Source: Gallibacter sp963558965 (GTDB lineage Bacteria; Bacillota; Clostridia; Peptostreptococcales; Anaerovoracaceae). Taken from it: a stretch of DNA of 64,000 nt. The translations under genes were made by a program, and so were the position numbers. The stretch is taken from the NCBI GenBank assembly GCA_963558965.1, contig CAUWIT010000008.1, positions 11,730 through 75,729 on the forward strand. The letters are read 5' to 3'. Positions 1 to 8,634 of this stretch are shown in pieces (position 1 is the stretch's first letter; every line of letters begins with the position of its first letter). Under the pieces are notes generated by a model. The model saw only the letters and a list, made by a program, of their open reading frames with translations, made no database searches and had not been told where the DNA came from.

Positions 1-520
1 CGTGAAGAGGTGCTCCCTCGTAAAAAATATTTCCCAAAAGTTCAGTGCTAATTTTAGCATCTACACGAGTACCTGTCTCACATATATCAGATAGAGCTGT
101 CTGTCTTTCTATAACAATAAGAGCACCTGTTTTAGTATCTGCCAAGTACTGTACAGCCTCTACAAATTCCTTTGTTATGGACTGGGCTTGATCCTTATCA
201 AGCTGAGTAAAGGTAGTTTTTAAAAGTTTACTTCTACCCAAAGATTCCAGCCCTCTTCTTAACTCAGGCTGGAAAACTACTACCAGCGCTATGACACCTA
301 CTGCCAAGCTGCTCTTCAATATCCAATTTAACGTATATAAATTAAACAGGTCTGAAAGACCTGCTATAACCAAAAGTATAAGCAGTCCTTTTACCAATTG
401 TTCGGCTCTGCTTTGTTTTATAAATCCGATAACTTTATAAAAAACAAAAGCGACAACCAGAATATCAATAATATCATTGATACCGATGCCGGAAGTTATG
501 TTGTCAAAAAATTCTTTCAT
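1..520 (-). CDS. cdaA: Diadenylate cyclase CdaA, N-terminal part (cut by window edge)
   Basis: Membrane diadenylate cyclase that makes c-di-AMP from two ATP. The frame reads MKEFFDNITSGIGINDIIDI, then hydrophobic segments, then the family hallmarks NWILKSSLAVGVIAL and VFQPELRRGLESLGRS, followed by the start of the DAC domain (TGALIVIERQTALSDICETG). The last visible residues, GAPLHD, are just before the DGA catalytic motif, which lies outside the window together with the usual ybbR and glmM partners. I placed the start at the ATG ending at 520 because the protein then has the usual short N-terminus before the first membrane helix. An in-frame ATG ending at 544 is an alternative, and neither has a strong Shine-Dalgarno sequence. 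Family assignment is confident. Confidence 0.9.
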   Translation of the reverse strand, partial: MKEFFDNITSGIGINDIIDILVVAFVFYKVIGFIKQSRAEQLVKGLLILLVIAGLSDLFNLYTLNWILKSSLAVGVIALVVVFQPELRRGLESLGRSKLLKTTFTQLDKDQAQSITKEFVEAVQYLADTKTGALIVIERQTALSDICETGTRVDAKISTELLGNIFYEGAPLH

Positions 521-551
521 CTCTTTCCCAATCACTCTAATCATTATATCA

Positions 552-572
552 ACCGGCCCTATTAGGGCCGGT
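552..572. terminator. GC-rich hairpin between hpf and cdaA
   Basis: ACCGGCCCT and AGGGCCGGT form a perfect 9-bp stem with a 3-nt loop. On the plus side it is followed by CTTTT. On the minus side, where the genes run, the T-run is poor (TTGATATAATG), so it may be a weak terminator or attenuator for hpf transcripts rather than a full stop. The alternative cdaA start lies just downstream of it. Confidence 0.45.
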
Positions 573-598
573 CTTTTAACTATTAATATACTTGAATT

Positions 599-1141
599 TT
601 AGTATGTAGTTTCTAGTAATCCGTAATCTCCATCATCTCTCTTGTAAACTACATTTACAGCATCTGTTTCGCTATTTAGGAATACAAAGAATGTATGACC
701 TACTAGTTCCATCTGAACTACAGCTTCATCTACACTCATAGGTTCAAGATCAAATTTCTTTTTCTTAACAACCTTAAGTTCTTCTGCTGGCTTAACATCA
801 TTTGCAAGTACTGGTTCTGGCCAGTCTTCAAGTCTAAGTCCTGGCTGACCTTTGTGTTTTTTAATTAATTTGTTCTTAAATCTGGACATCTGGGCAGCCA
901 ACTTATCAACAACTTTGTCAACACAGTTATAAACGCTGTCAGCTTTACCTTCAGCTCTGAAAACCATGTTTTTAACTCTGATAGTTGCTTCCATTTTTTC
1001 CATTTTGTTTTCTGCAGAGAGCATTACATTTACACTGATATCGTCAGAAAAATACTTGCTTAATTTTTGCATTTTCTTTTCGATAGTTTCTTTTAAGTGT
1101 TCGTTAGCCTTTACATTTTTAGTAGTTATTATAACCTTCAT
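599..1141 (-). CDS. hpf: Ribosome hibernation promoting factor, long form
   Basis: Long-form HPF (RaiA/YvyD family), which dimerises 70S ribosomes into inactive 100S particles in stationary phase. The 180-residue protein has an N-terminal S30AE/RaiA domain (VIITTKNVKANEHLKETIEKK onward) and a C-terminal dimerisation domain (FDLEPMSVDEAVVQMELVGH...FFVFLNSE...VVYKRDDGDYGLLE), joined by a charged linker. An open frame extends seven codons further upstream, but those codons contain the AGGAGGG Shine-Dalgarno sequence placed correctly for the ATG at 1141, so I use that start. The gene has its own extended -10 promoter and lies directly downstream of a structured RNA. Confidence 0.95.
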   Translation of the reverse strand: MKVIITTKNVKANEHLKETIEKKMQKLSKYFSDDISVNVMLSAENKMEKMEATIRVKNMVFRAEGKADSVYNCVDKVVDKLAAQMSRFKNKLIKKHKGQPGLRLEDWPEPVLANDVKPAEELKVVKKKKFDLEPMSVDEAVVQMELVGHTFFVFLNSETDAVNVVYKRDDGDYGLLETTY

Positions 1142-1178
1142 ATCTGTGCCCTCCTTTGACATGAATTATCTTATAATT

Positions 1179-1184
1179 ATTATA
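1179..1184 (-). promoter_or_regulatory. hpf promoter (extended -10)
   Basis: On the minus strand TGGTATAAT forms an extended -10 element about 35 nt upstream of the hpf start, with TTGTAT 16 nt further upstream as a possible -35. It lies just downstream of the raiA-type RNA, so hpf could be transcribed independently of that RNA. Confidence 0.6.
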
Positions 1185-1207
1185 CCACAAAGATACATAT
1201 ATACAAT

Positions 1208-1372
1208 AGCTGTTTGGCTGACCTGGTCTTTGCCCCCACACCTGCCTTGACCCGGATTTTCCGGAGGACTTACTTCTAAACTACGCCATGATCACTGCCG
1301 CCCTGCGTACAGCTTACGTGGGACCTTTTGCCCGTAGCTGGCTTGGCCTTTCAACCACAGACCCAAACAACT
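1208..1372 (-). ncRNA. Structured RNA upstream of hpf, probable raiA-motif RNA
   Basis: About 165 nt of non-coding, unusually GC-rich sequence directly upstream of hpf (raiA). Its two ends pair (AGTTGTTTGG with CCAAACAGCT, one G-U), closing the whole element, as expected for a compact folded RNA. Internal stems include CCGGA/TCCGG, CTACG/CGTAG and CGTA/TACG. A TATAAT box (plus coordinates 1373-1378) immediately precedes the 5' end. The raiA motif is a known conserved RNA of Firmicutes located upstream of raiA/hpf genes. Position, length and closed architecture fit it, but I could not compare with a covariance model. Function is unknown to me. Confidence 0.7.
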
Positions 1373-1381
1373 ATTATACCC

Positions 1382-2116
1382 TTATTTTACCATAATACTT
1401 CCCGCTGCAAAAGTCAGTACATAAACTTTTTTTGCATGATTTTCTTTTAAAATCTTGCTGCACTGATCAACGGTAGCACCAGTGGTATAAATATCATCGA
1501 CAATCAATATATTTTTTCCTTGAATTTCATCGGCCACATCTGGATTAACCTCAAAAGCTCCGCTTAAGTTTATCATACGATCCATAGCTCCAAGCCTCTT
1601 CATAGGAACAGTTTTTTTGTTTCTCAAAAGGAAATCTCCTCTGTAACAAATATCCATGCGCCTAGCTAACTCATAAGCCATTATTTCCGCTTGATTATAA
1701 CCTCTTTGCTTTAGCTTTTTTTTATGTACCGGTACTGAAATTATAACATCTACAGGCAGATTTTCAATTACTATTCTGTCATAGAGTATCTCACCTAAAA
1801 TGCGACCAATATAGCTTTTATCCCCCTTTTTAAAGTCCACAATTAAACTTCTTTCGTACAAGCCATACTTAGCACAAGTATAGCCTTTATCGAAATAATG
1901 TTCCCTTTCAAGACAGTCGGGACACAAGCTTTTCGTATAATTTTCTTCCAGTATCTTGCCACATTTCTCGCAAGTTCTATCCCTTACCCACATAAATTTT
2001 TCAATGCAATTGTCACAGAGAGAATACCTCCTAGTCTTATCGATTACACTACCGCACATAAGGCAATATATGTTAGGGGGATATACCAAATCTAAAAATT
2101 TTTCAATTATCTTCAC
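1382..2116 (-). CDS. comF: ComF-family phosphoribosyltransferase-like protein
   Basis: ComF/GntX-type protein associated with natural DNA uptake. The N-terminus has four CxxC pairs typical of its zinc-binding part (CLMC at 18-21, CDNC, CEKC, CPDC). The C-terminal half is a type I phosphoribosyltransferase fold ending in the PRPP loop ILIVDDIYTTGATV. Length, 244 aa, is normal. The start codon is GTG and overlaps the stop of recD2 as GTGA, so the two are translationally coupled. It is the last gene of a yhaM-cca-recD2-comF run. The raiA-type RNA promoter sits right at its stop codon. Confidence 0.9.
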   Translation of the reverse strand: MKIIEKFLDLVYPPNIYCLMCGSVIDKTRRYSLCDNCIEKFMWVRDRTCEKCGKILEENYTKSLCPDCLEREHYFDKGYTCAKYGLYERSLIVDFKKGDKSYIGRILGEILYDRIVIENLPVDVIISVPVHKKKLKQRGYNQAEIMAYELARRMDICYRGDFLLRNKKTVPMKRLGAMDRMINLSGAFEVNPDVADEIQGKNILIVDDIYTTGATVDQCSKILKENHAKKVYVLTFAAGSIMVK

Positions 2117-4329
2117 ATGAAATTTTTAATGCGAGCTGCTAACCCTGAATTGCGCTTTGTCGTAAAGTCATTATCGACCATAGCATTCATACAGCTTTCG
2201 GAGCCTACTAGCACAACTCCTTTTTTACCTCTTGTAACCCCAGTATACAAAAGGTTTCTATTTCCAAGTACCGGTGGCACCCAAGTCATAGGCATAATCA
2301 CCACAGGAAACTCACTTCCCTGACTTTTGTGGACAGTCATAGCATACGCAAGCTCAAGTTCATCAAGCTGAGAAAACTCGTAATCTACATACCTACAACC
2401 ATCAAACACCACAGTCATCTTATTTTCATCTTTATTTATTTTTTTAACAACTCCAATTTCTCCGTTAAACACCCCAGTACCCTCAGAAAAATCATCAGTG
2501 TTTAGCCATTCTAGAGTGTAATTGTTTTTTATTTGCATAACTTTGTCAAATTCACGAAATACCCTGTCTCCAATAGTTTTTTCATTAAGACTATCACTAG
2601 GCGGATTTAACACATTTTGCAATTCCTTGTTTAAATTTGCACTTCCAAGGACACCTTTTTTCGTTGGAGTTATTACCTGTATATCTTGAGTTTTATCGTC
2701 AACATCATAAAATCTTGGCAACCTAGTTTCGCAAAGCTCCACAATCGTATTGAGCATTTCTCTTTCACTACTTCTATTTAAAAAGAAAAAATCTTTATCT
2801 TTTTTGTTACAATATGGATACTCTCCATCGTTTATGCGGTGGGCATTTACAACAATCATACTCTCCTGTGCCTGTCTGAAAATCTGAGTCAATCGCTCAG
2901 AATAAATGTATTCGCTTTCGATTATATCACGCAAAATATTTCCCGCACCAACTGAAGGTAGCTGGTCAGCGTCTCCTACAAGTATAAGTCTAGTTCCATT
3001 AGGAATGGCCTTTAGCAGTGCATCCATCAACATCAAGTCTACCATTGATGATTCGTCAATAATTATTGCATCAAACCCTAGCGAGTTAAGACTGTTTTTA
3101 CCAAACCTCATAGTCTTTGATTCTTCATCATAGTAGTATTCCAACAATCTGTGAATAGTATAAGCCTCTTTGCCTGTAGTCTCCATCATACGTTTAGCCG
3201 CTCTACCAGTAGGTGCAGCAATGGCCGTTTCAAATTCACCACAAGATAAAATATTTAAAATCCCGTTGATAATAGTTGTTTTACCAGTACCAGGTCCCCC
3301 TGTAATAACTGAAACTCCATTGTTTAAACAAGTTTTCATAGCACTTTTTTGCTCTGCTGAAAAACTTATCATCATCTCCTGTTCAGTTTGTCTGATTAAA
3401 TTATCTATTTCCAAACAAAGAGGTTTTAGGGAACTTTGACAAAGTGATACAAGTCTTTTAGTTACATTTTGCTCAGCCTTGTAGTATGAAAAGAGATAGA
3501 CCACCTCTTCATTGTCAACTTTATCCACTTTTACAACCCCATTAAGTCCAATTTCAACTAATCTATCCTCAACATTTTCAATTGGAACATCAAGTAGTTC
3601 TGTGGCTGTTTTTTCTACAAGTTCTTTTCTAGGTGCATAAGTATGACCAGCTGCAACATATCTGTTAAGCATATATAGTATGCCGCTTTCAATACGATAT
3701 TCATCACACTGATCAATGCCTAATTTACTTGCTATTTTATCCACCTTTTTAAATCCAACCCCAAAAACTTCGTCAATTAAATTATATGGGTTTTTCTTGA
3801 TTTCATTTATTGATTCACTGCCGAAAACTTCAAATATTTTTATAGCAAAATCAGCGCCTATATCATACTGCTTTAAAAACATAGTAACTTTTGCAAGTTC
3901 ATTGTTTTCCTTGAAAGCTGCAGTAATTGTAGCCGCTTTTTTCTTGCCTATACCGGATACAGTTTCCAATTTTTCAGGATGTTTTTCTATAATCTCTAAT
4001 GTTTTTGTTCCAAACTTATCAACTATAGCTTTGGCCATACTAGGCCCTATACCCTTTAAAATACGCGAAGATAAAAAACTTATTATACCTTCTTCAGTTG
4101 TTGGCAATACTTCCTCATAAGTTGTAAAAGCAAACTGTTCACCGTATTTAGGATGATCTTTAAAATTCCCTGTAATCATATAGGTTTTTCCTTTTGTAGG
4201 ACTAATCATATTGCCAACGACAGTAAATTGTTCATCTTCAGTTTCAAAAATTGCTACTGTATATCCGTTTCCTTCGTTATTAAATATTACTTCGGCTATT
4301 TTGCCTGTTAATTCAATCTCTTTATCCAT
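2113..4329 (-). CDS. recD2: RecD2-type ATP-dependent DNA helicase
   Basis: RecD2/YrrC superfamily 1B 5'-3' DNA helicase, involved in replication-fork and repair processes without RecBC. The 738-aa protein has the family's N-terminal OB-like region, helix-hairpin-helix segments around residues 90-190 (GIGPSMAKAIVDKFG, VSGIGKKKAATI, VFGVGFKKVDKIA), Walker A GGPGTGKTT, IIDESSMVD (motif II), GDADQLPSVGAG (motif III) and the C-terminal AYAMTVHKSQGSEF and YTGVTRGKK motifs. The gene overlaps cca by 22 nt upstream and comF by 4 nt downstream. No clear Shine-Dalgarno precedes its ATG, so coupling to cca translation is likely. Confidence 0.95.
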   Translation of the reverse strand: MDKEIELTGKIAEVIFNNEGNGYTVAIFETEDEQFTVVGNMISPTKGKTYMITGNFKDHPKYGEQFAFTTYEEVLPTTEEGIISFLSSRILKGIGPSMAKAIVDKFGTKTLEIIEKHPEKLETVSGIGKKKAATITAAFKENNELAKVTMFLKQYDIGADFAIKIFEVFGSESINEIKKNPYNLIDEVFGVGFKKVDKIASKLGIDQCDEYRIESGILYMLNRYVAAGHTYAPRKELVEKTATELLDVPIENVEDRLVEIGLNGVVKVDKVDNEEVVYLFSYYKAEQNVTKRLVSLCQSSLKPLCLEIDNLIRQTEQEMMISFSAEQKSAMKTCLNNGVSVITGGPGTGKTTIINGILNILSCGEFETAIAAPTGRAAKRMMETTGKEAYTIHRLLEYYYDEESKTMRFGKNSLNSLGFDAIIIDESSMVDLMLMDALLKAIPNGTRLILVGDADQLPSVGAGNILRDIIESEYIYSERLTQIFRQAQESMIVVNAHRINDGEYPYCNKKDKDFFFLNRSSEREMLNTIVELCETRLPRFYDVDDKTQDIQVITPTKKGVLGSANLNKELQNVLNPPSDSLNEKTIGDRVFREFDKVMQIKNNYTLEWLNTDDFSEGTGVFNGEIGVVKKINKDENKMTVVFDGCRYVDYEFSQLDELELAYAMTVHKSQGSEFPVVIMPMTWVPPVLGNRNLLYTGVTRGKKGVVLVGSESCMNAMVDNDFTTKRNSGLAARIKNFM

Positions 4330-5612
4330 GTGTTATTTCTTATTTTTGCTTTCATAGGATTCTTTTTGTAACCCTCTGCTAATTCCATCAATGTCTGTCT
4401 GTTATTTCTATGAGGTTTTCTATGTACCTCTGTAACTAGAGCATCGATTACAATTCCTATTTCTTTCCCTTTAAGTCCTATTTCTTTTAAATCATTGCCA
4501 TCGATAACTAAATCTTCAGCAAAAATCGGTTCATTCATCATTTCAAAACGCTTAATTAGTTCTGCTCTCTTGTTTACACGTCTAGGAGAGCCTTCATAAA
4601 TTACTACTTTATCCTGTGCTAATTTGTCCATATATGTATATCTGCTAAGGCCGTATTCATACATAAAATCTTTTAGCTCAAAATCTTTTTTAGCTACTCC
4701 AAGCTTATCTATTGAATAGATTGCATCCAAAAGGTAGGTTTTAGTCTTTTTATCGAAGTTTAAACTTTCAATAGCTGCAGCTCCGCGACTACCTCCTATA
4801 AGTGAAAAGAATACACCCATTCTCCTTGTAGCCACTGGATAAGTGCTATCGATATTGCGCATAAACTTATTGAACAAAACTTTCTTTTTACCTACAAGTT
4901 TTTCTAAACTGCTACCGCCAACAGCTTTTATAGCGCCAGTTTCCATCATATAACCTATGCCGCTGCCAGTAAATCTTGCGCCCATAAGCTTTATAAACTC
5001 ATCTCGTATTTTTTCTACTGATATTTCTGCAAGTCTGTATGAATTTCTCTTCATACTTTCCAGAGTAACTTCTTCTATCTGAAAACCTTTTTCAGCTGCA
5101 AAGCGGATGCCGCGCATAATGCGTATAGGATCTTCCGCAAACCTATCATCGGGATTTCCGATAGCTCTAATTATTTTTTTAGTTACATCTTTTTTGCCCC
5201 CATATGGGTCCACAAATTTTTTCTGCGGATTGTCAGCCATTGCATTTATTGTAAAATCTCTTCGAGATAAATCGTCTTCAATTTTATCTACAAAAGTTAC
5301 ATCAGATGGTTTGCCATACTTTTCAAAGTTTTTTTCACTTCTAAATGTGGCAATATCCACAATTGGATTTTTATTGTCATCTTCTGAAGTTGTAAAATCC
5401 AATCTAACTACGCTGTAGTCTTCGCTTAAAACTTGTGCTTCAGGAAAAATTTCTTTTAAGTCTTCAAGTCTTGCATTAGTTGTTAAGTCCCAATCTAGTG
5501 GTTTTAAACCTAGCATCGCATCTCTAACGCAGCCGCCTACAGCATAACAATCAAATCTATTTTCGTTTAATTTTTTAATTATATCGTTAACATCTTTTGG
5601 CAACTTAATCAT
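4308..5612 (-). CDS. cca: CCA tRNA nucleotidyltransferase
   Basis: Adds or repairs the 3'-CCA end of tRNAs. Class II nucleotidyltransferase motifs are visible: AVGGCVRDAMLG (nucleotide-binding GG and RD), DWDLTT (metal-binding DxD), RRDFTINAMA, and the RIMRGIRFAAEKGF helix of the RNA-binding domain. At 434 aa it is of normal size for clostridial enzymes. It starts one base after the yhaM stop with SD AAAGGAAAA, and runs 22 nt into recD2. Part of the yhaM-cca-recD2-comF operon. Confidence 0.95.
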   Translation of the reverse strand: MIKLPKDVNDIIKKLNENRFDCYAVGGCVRDAMLGLKPLDWDLTTNARLEDLKEIFPEAQVLSEDYSVVRLDFTTSEDDNKNPIVDIATFRSEKNFEKYGKPSDVTFVDKIEDDLSRRDFTINAMADNPQKKFVDPYGGKKDVTKKIIRAIGNPDDRFAEDPIRIMRGIRFAAEKGFQIEEVTLESMKRNSYRLAEISVEKIRDEFIKLMGARFTGSGIGYMMETGAIKAVGGSSLEKLVGKKKVLFNKFMRNIDSTYPVATRRMGVFFSLIGGSRGAAAIESLNFDKKTKTYLLDAIYSIDKLGVAKKDFELKDFMYEYGLSRYTYMDKLAQDKVVIYEGSPRRVNKRAELIKRFEMMNEPIFAEDLVIDGNDLKEIGLKGKEIGIVIDALVTEVHRKPHRNNRQTLMELAEGYKKNPMKAKIRNNTWIKRLN

Positions 5613-5613
5613 T

Positions 5614-6573
5614 TTATTTTTCCTTTCGTTTGTATAATTTTCTATTGTCTAGTGTCCAAATTTTATCTGTGAACTTGCCTGGTTCTGTATTTTTCAACGC
5701 ATCTTCCATATCGTAAATACGCGCATCTATAATATCTAGGTAATGTAAAATTTCGGCTTCTGGAAACATTGGTCTTTTAGGTGAGCCAAACTCTGGTTCG
5801 TAGTGATGAGACAAAATCATATGCTCTACCATTACTGATTTTTCCTTTGAAAAACCTAGGTCATTCATTTCTTTTTCTAACTCACGCACTCCTAACACTA
5901 GGTGACCTAGCATATTTCCTTCAAATGAATATTCATTTGCTATACCTATTTCATTTGAAACGATTTCATTTAGCTTTTGCATATCGTGTAAAATTACACC
6001 TGCTAAAACTAAACTTTTATCTAAAATTGTATATACTTCGCAGATATGTTCACCTGTCATAAGCATACGCTTCATATGATATAAAAGTCCGGCAAACTCA
6101 GCATGATGATTTCTAGTTGCCGCTGGATAGTACATTAGTCTTGTCTTTTCTCTTTCAAGAGTGTTTACACAAAGCTGACGTAACTGTTCATCCTCTAAGT
6201 TTTTAGCAACATCGTATATATAGTTAAACATATCTTCTGCTGGTTCTGGTGCTGCTTTGATATAATCGTCTATAATTAAATTATCGTTTGGTATGGATTT
6301 TCTAATCTTAGTGATTTTCATCTGTTTTGCTCCATTCCACTCGATAATATTAGCTCTCACTTTTATAATATCACCTTCGGAGATATCCTTTAGAGTTTCA
6401 ATTTCTTCGGCAACATCCCATTTTTTCCCTGAGATTTCGCCTGATTTATCGCTTAACATAACATCGAAATATTCTTTTTTATTTGCACCAACTCTTATTG
6501 ATGCACTTTTTACCATAAAAAAATCCTGAACTACTTCTCTATTTCCTATTTCTGCAACATAGATTTCTTTCAT
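5614..6573 (-). CDS. yhaM: 3'-5' exoribonuclease YhaM family
   Basis: YhaM-type 3'-5' exonuclease of low-GC Gram-positives, acting in RNA turnover. It has an N-terminal OB-fold (SGEISGKKWDVAEEIETLKDISEGDIIKVRA) and a C-terminal HD phosphohydrolase domain (RNHHAEFAGLLYHMKRML, then ILHDMQKLNE with the HD pair, then HMILSHHYEPEFGSPKRP). I use the ATG of MKEIYVAE, because the AAAGGTGG Shine-Dalgarno lies inside the three extra codons of a longer open frame. First gene of its operon, divergent from nadE across a short AT-rich gap with TATAAT boxes. Confidence 0.93.
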   Translation of the reverse strand: MKEIYVAEIGNREVVQDFFMVKSASIRVGANKKEYFDVMLSDKSGEISGKKWDVAEEIETLKDISEGDIIKVRANIIEWNGAKQMKITKIRKSIPNDNLIIDDYIKAAPEPAEDMFNYIYDVAKNLEDEQLRQLCVNTLEREKTRLMYYPAATRNHHAEFAGLLYHMKRMLMTGEHICEVYTILDKSLVLAGVILHDMQKLNEIVSNEIGIANEYSFEGNMLGHLVLGVRELEKEMNDLGFSKEKSVMVEHMILSHHYEPEFGSPKRPMFPEAEILHYLDIIDARIYDMEDALKNTEPGKFTDKIWTLDNRKLYKRKEK

Positions 6574-6690
6574 AATTACCACCTTTTTCTATTGTCTTTC
6601 ATTATAGATTATATACTAATTAGGTAAAATAGTATATAATTAACAGGTAAAATATAACTAAAATAAACCGATAAAATGGAGGACATAATT

Positions 6691-8490
6691 ATGAATTTTC
6701 AAGACTTCGGATTTATAAGGATCGGTTGTGGCACACCTGATGTAAAAAAGGCTAACACAACTGATAACGCAGAAGCTATCATCAAAATTATCAACGATGC
6801 TAAAATAGAAAACATCAGTCTTTTACTTTTGCCAGAGCTAGTTTTAACTGGTGCAAATCTTGGCAACTTGTTTAATCAAAAGCAACTGCTAAAAGCGCAG
6901 CAAGATGCTCTTTTTGAAATAATACAGGCAACTGAAAATACTGGCATAACTTTAGTTTTAGGCGGATACGAAAAAACTAAGAACAACTTGTATAAGACAA
7001 ATTATATTATTCAAAATGGTGAACTTTTACATACACATGTAGACTCTAATCTTTCAAAAGATGAAATGTCAACTTTTACTTATACTGATGAAAATGAGGA
7101 AGCAATTTACTTAGATGAGCAAAACGATATTACTATTGATTTCAATGGAAATGCAGATATTCATCTTATCACTTCTTCTGAAGAGGTAACTGTAGGTCAA
7201 TTTGATTACATGAAAAACTATGTAAAAATGCTAAGTGGTGCAAATCACAATATCACAGTGCTATCTGCCCTAAACGGCATGGCAATTATAGCTGAGAATG
7301 GCAACATTTTAGTTGCAAAAAGCCCATTCTTAAAGGGAGATCTTATCTGTGCAGACTGCGATGTAGAAATAGTACACAACGAGAAATTGTTGACAGCAAA
7401 ACCACAGTCATTCTACATGGAAGAATTCCCTATAGAACCGTTAAAAATGTGGAATGGCCAGCCTCTAAAAAGAGAAGTGCGCCCAAATCCTTTTGAGCCT
7501 GCTACTGCTGAGGAATTATATAATAACTGCTATGAAATTTTTGAAATCCAGTCAGATGCTCTTGCTAAAAGATTGGCTCACACTCACAGCAAAGTAAGCG
7601 TAGTTGGTATATCAGGTGGTCTTGATAGTACTCTTGCTCTTTTGGTAACAGCTTATGCTCATAAAAAACTTGGCAAACCTGCTAAGGATATTATCGCTGT
7701 AACTATGCCTGGATTTGGTACAACTGGCAGAACTTACGAAAATGCTCTTGCTATGATGAAAAGCGTAGGTGCAACTGTTAAAGAAATCTCTATAGTTGAT
7801 GCTGTAACTCAGCACTTTAAGGATATTGAGCACGATATGGATGTTCACGATGTAACTTACGAAAATTCTCAGGCGAGAGAAAGAACTCAAATCCTTATGG
7901 ATATTGCAAATCAAGAAGGTGGCATAGTTATAGGTACTGGTGACTTAAGTGAAGAGGCACTAGGTTGGTGCACATTTAACGGTGACCATATCTCTATGTT
8001 TGGGGTAAATGCTGGAGTTCCTAAAACTGTTATCAAGTTTATCGTTAGATGGTTTATAGATGTAAAGCTAAAAGAAGATCTTGATTTTTCTAAAGACAAT
8101 GTGCTTTTAGCAAGAACTTTGGAAGATATTTTAGATACACCTATTTCACCTGAGCTACTTCCTCCAGATGAAGATGGCAATATTGCACAGAAAACAGAAG
8201 ACAATGTTGGCCCTTATGAGCTACATGACTTCTTTATATTCCACACTGTTAGATATGGTGTTTCACCTGCAAAGCTAGCATTTTTAGCTAAGGAAGCATT
8301 TGGTGATAAGTATGATGAAGATTTTATTGCAAAATGGCTTCAAGTATTTTATAGAAGATTTTTCGCTCAGCAGTTTAAGAGAAGCTGTTCACCAGATAGT
8401 CCAAAGATTGGAACTATCGATTTGTCACCTGCTCACTGGAATATGCCTAGCGATGCATTTGCAAATGAATGGCTAAATGGTCTTAAATAG
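6691..8490 (+). CDS. nadE: NAD+ synthetase with degenerate glutaminase domain
   Basis: Last step of NAD biosynthesis, amidation of deamido-NAD. The C-terminal synthetase domain is intact: VVGISGGLDSTLALL P-loop, GTGDLSEEALGWCTFNGDHISMFGVN and PKTVIKFIVRW. The N-terminal CN-hydrolase (glutaminase) domain keeps LLPELVLTG, with the first catalytic Glu at about residue 49. The stretch that should carry the Lys (KTYLPN region) is unrecognisable, and the block with the catalytic Cys (normally EICEDLW...PPS) is missing: DIHLITSSEEVTVGQFDYMKN aligns with the part after it. At 599 aa it is shorter than typical glutamine-dependent enzymes. It may use free ammonia. Start chosen because GGAGG precedes the ATG at 6691. 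Confidence 0.93.
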   Translation: MNFQDFGFIRIGCGTPDVKKANTTDNAEAIIKIINDAKIENISLLLLPELVLTGANLGNLFNQKQLLKAQQDALFEIIQATENTGITLVLGGYEKTKNNLYKTNYIIQNGELLHTHVDSNLSKDEMSTFTYTDENEEAIYLDEQNDITIDFNGNADIHLITSSEEVTVGQFDYMKNYVKMLSGANHNITVLSALNGMAIIAENGNILVAKSPFLKGDLICADCDVEIVHNEKLLTAKPQSFYMEEFPIEPLKMWNGQPLKREVRPNPFEPATAEELYNNCYEIFEIQSDALAKRLAHTHSKVSVVGISGGLDSTLALLVTAYAHKKLGKPAKDIIAVTMPGFGTTGRTYENALAMMKSVGATVKEISIVDAVTQHFKDIEHDMDVHDVTYENSQARERTQILMDIANQEGGIVIGTGDLSEEALGWCTFNGDHISMFGVNAGVPKTVIKFIVRWFIDVKLKEDLDFSKDNVLLARTLEDILDTPISPELLPPDEDGNIAQKTEDNVGPYELHDFFIFHTVRYGVSPAKLAFLAKEAFGDKYDEDFIAKWLQVFYRRFFAQQFKRSCSPDSPKIGTIDLSPAHWNMPSDAFANEWLNGLK

Positions 8491-8634
8491 TTGAAAATAA
8501 GCACTTAGTTATAGCAATGTGTTCTGCCTATAGATATTTTCAATAAGAAACGTCTCATTAGTGGTAGAATTTATAGATACAAGGTGGTATAATCAACCTA
8601 TCTTAAGTTTATAAGTAATAAGGAGGTTTTACGT

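Noticed and set aside
966..1250. Plus-strand open frame opposite hpf and the upstream RNA
   Set aside because: Antisense shadow of hpf with low-complexity hydrophobic residues and no ribosome binding site.
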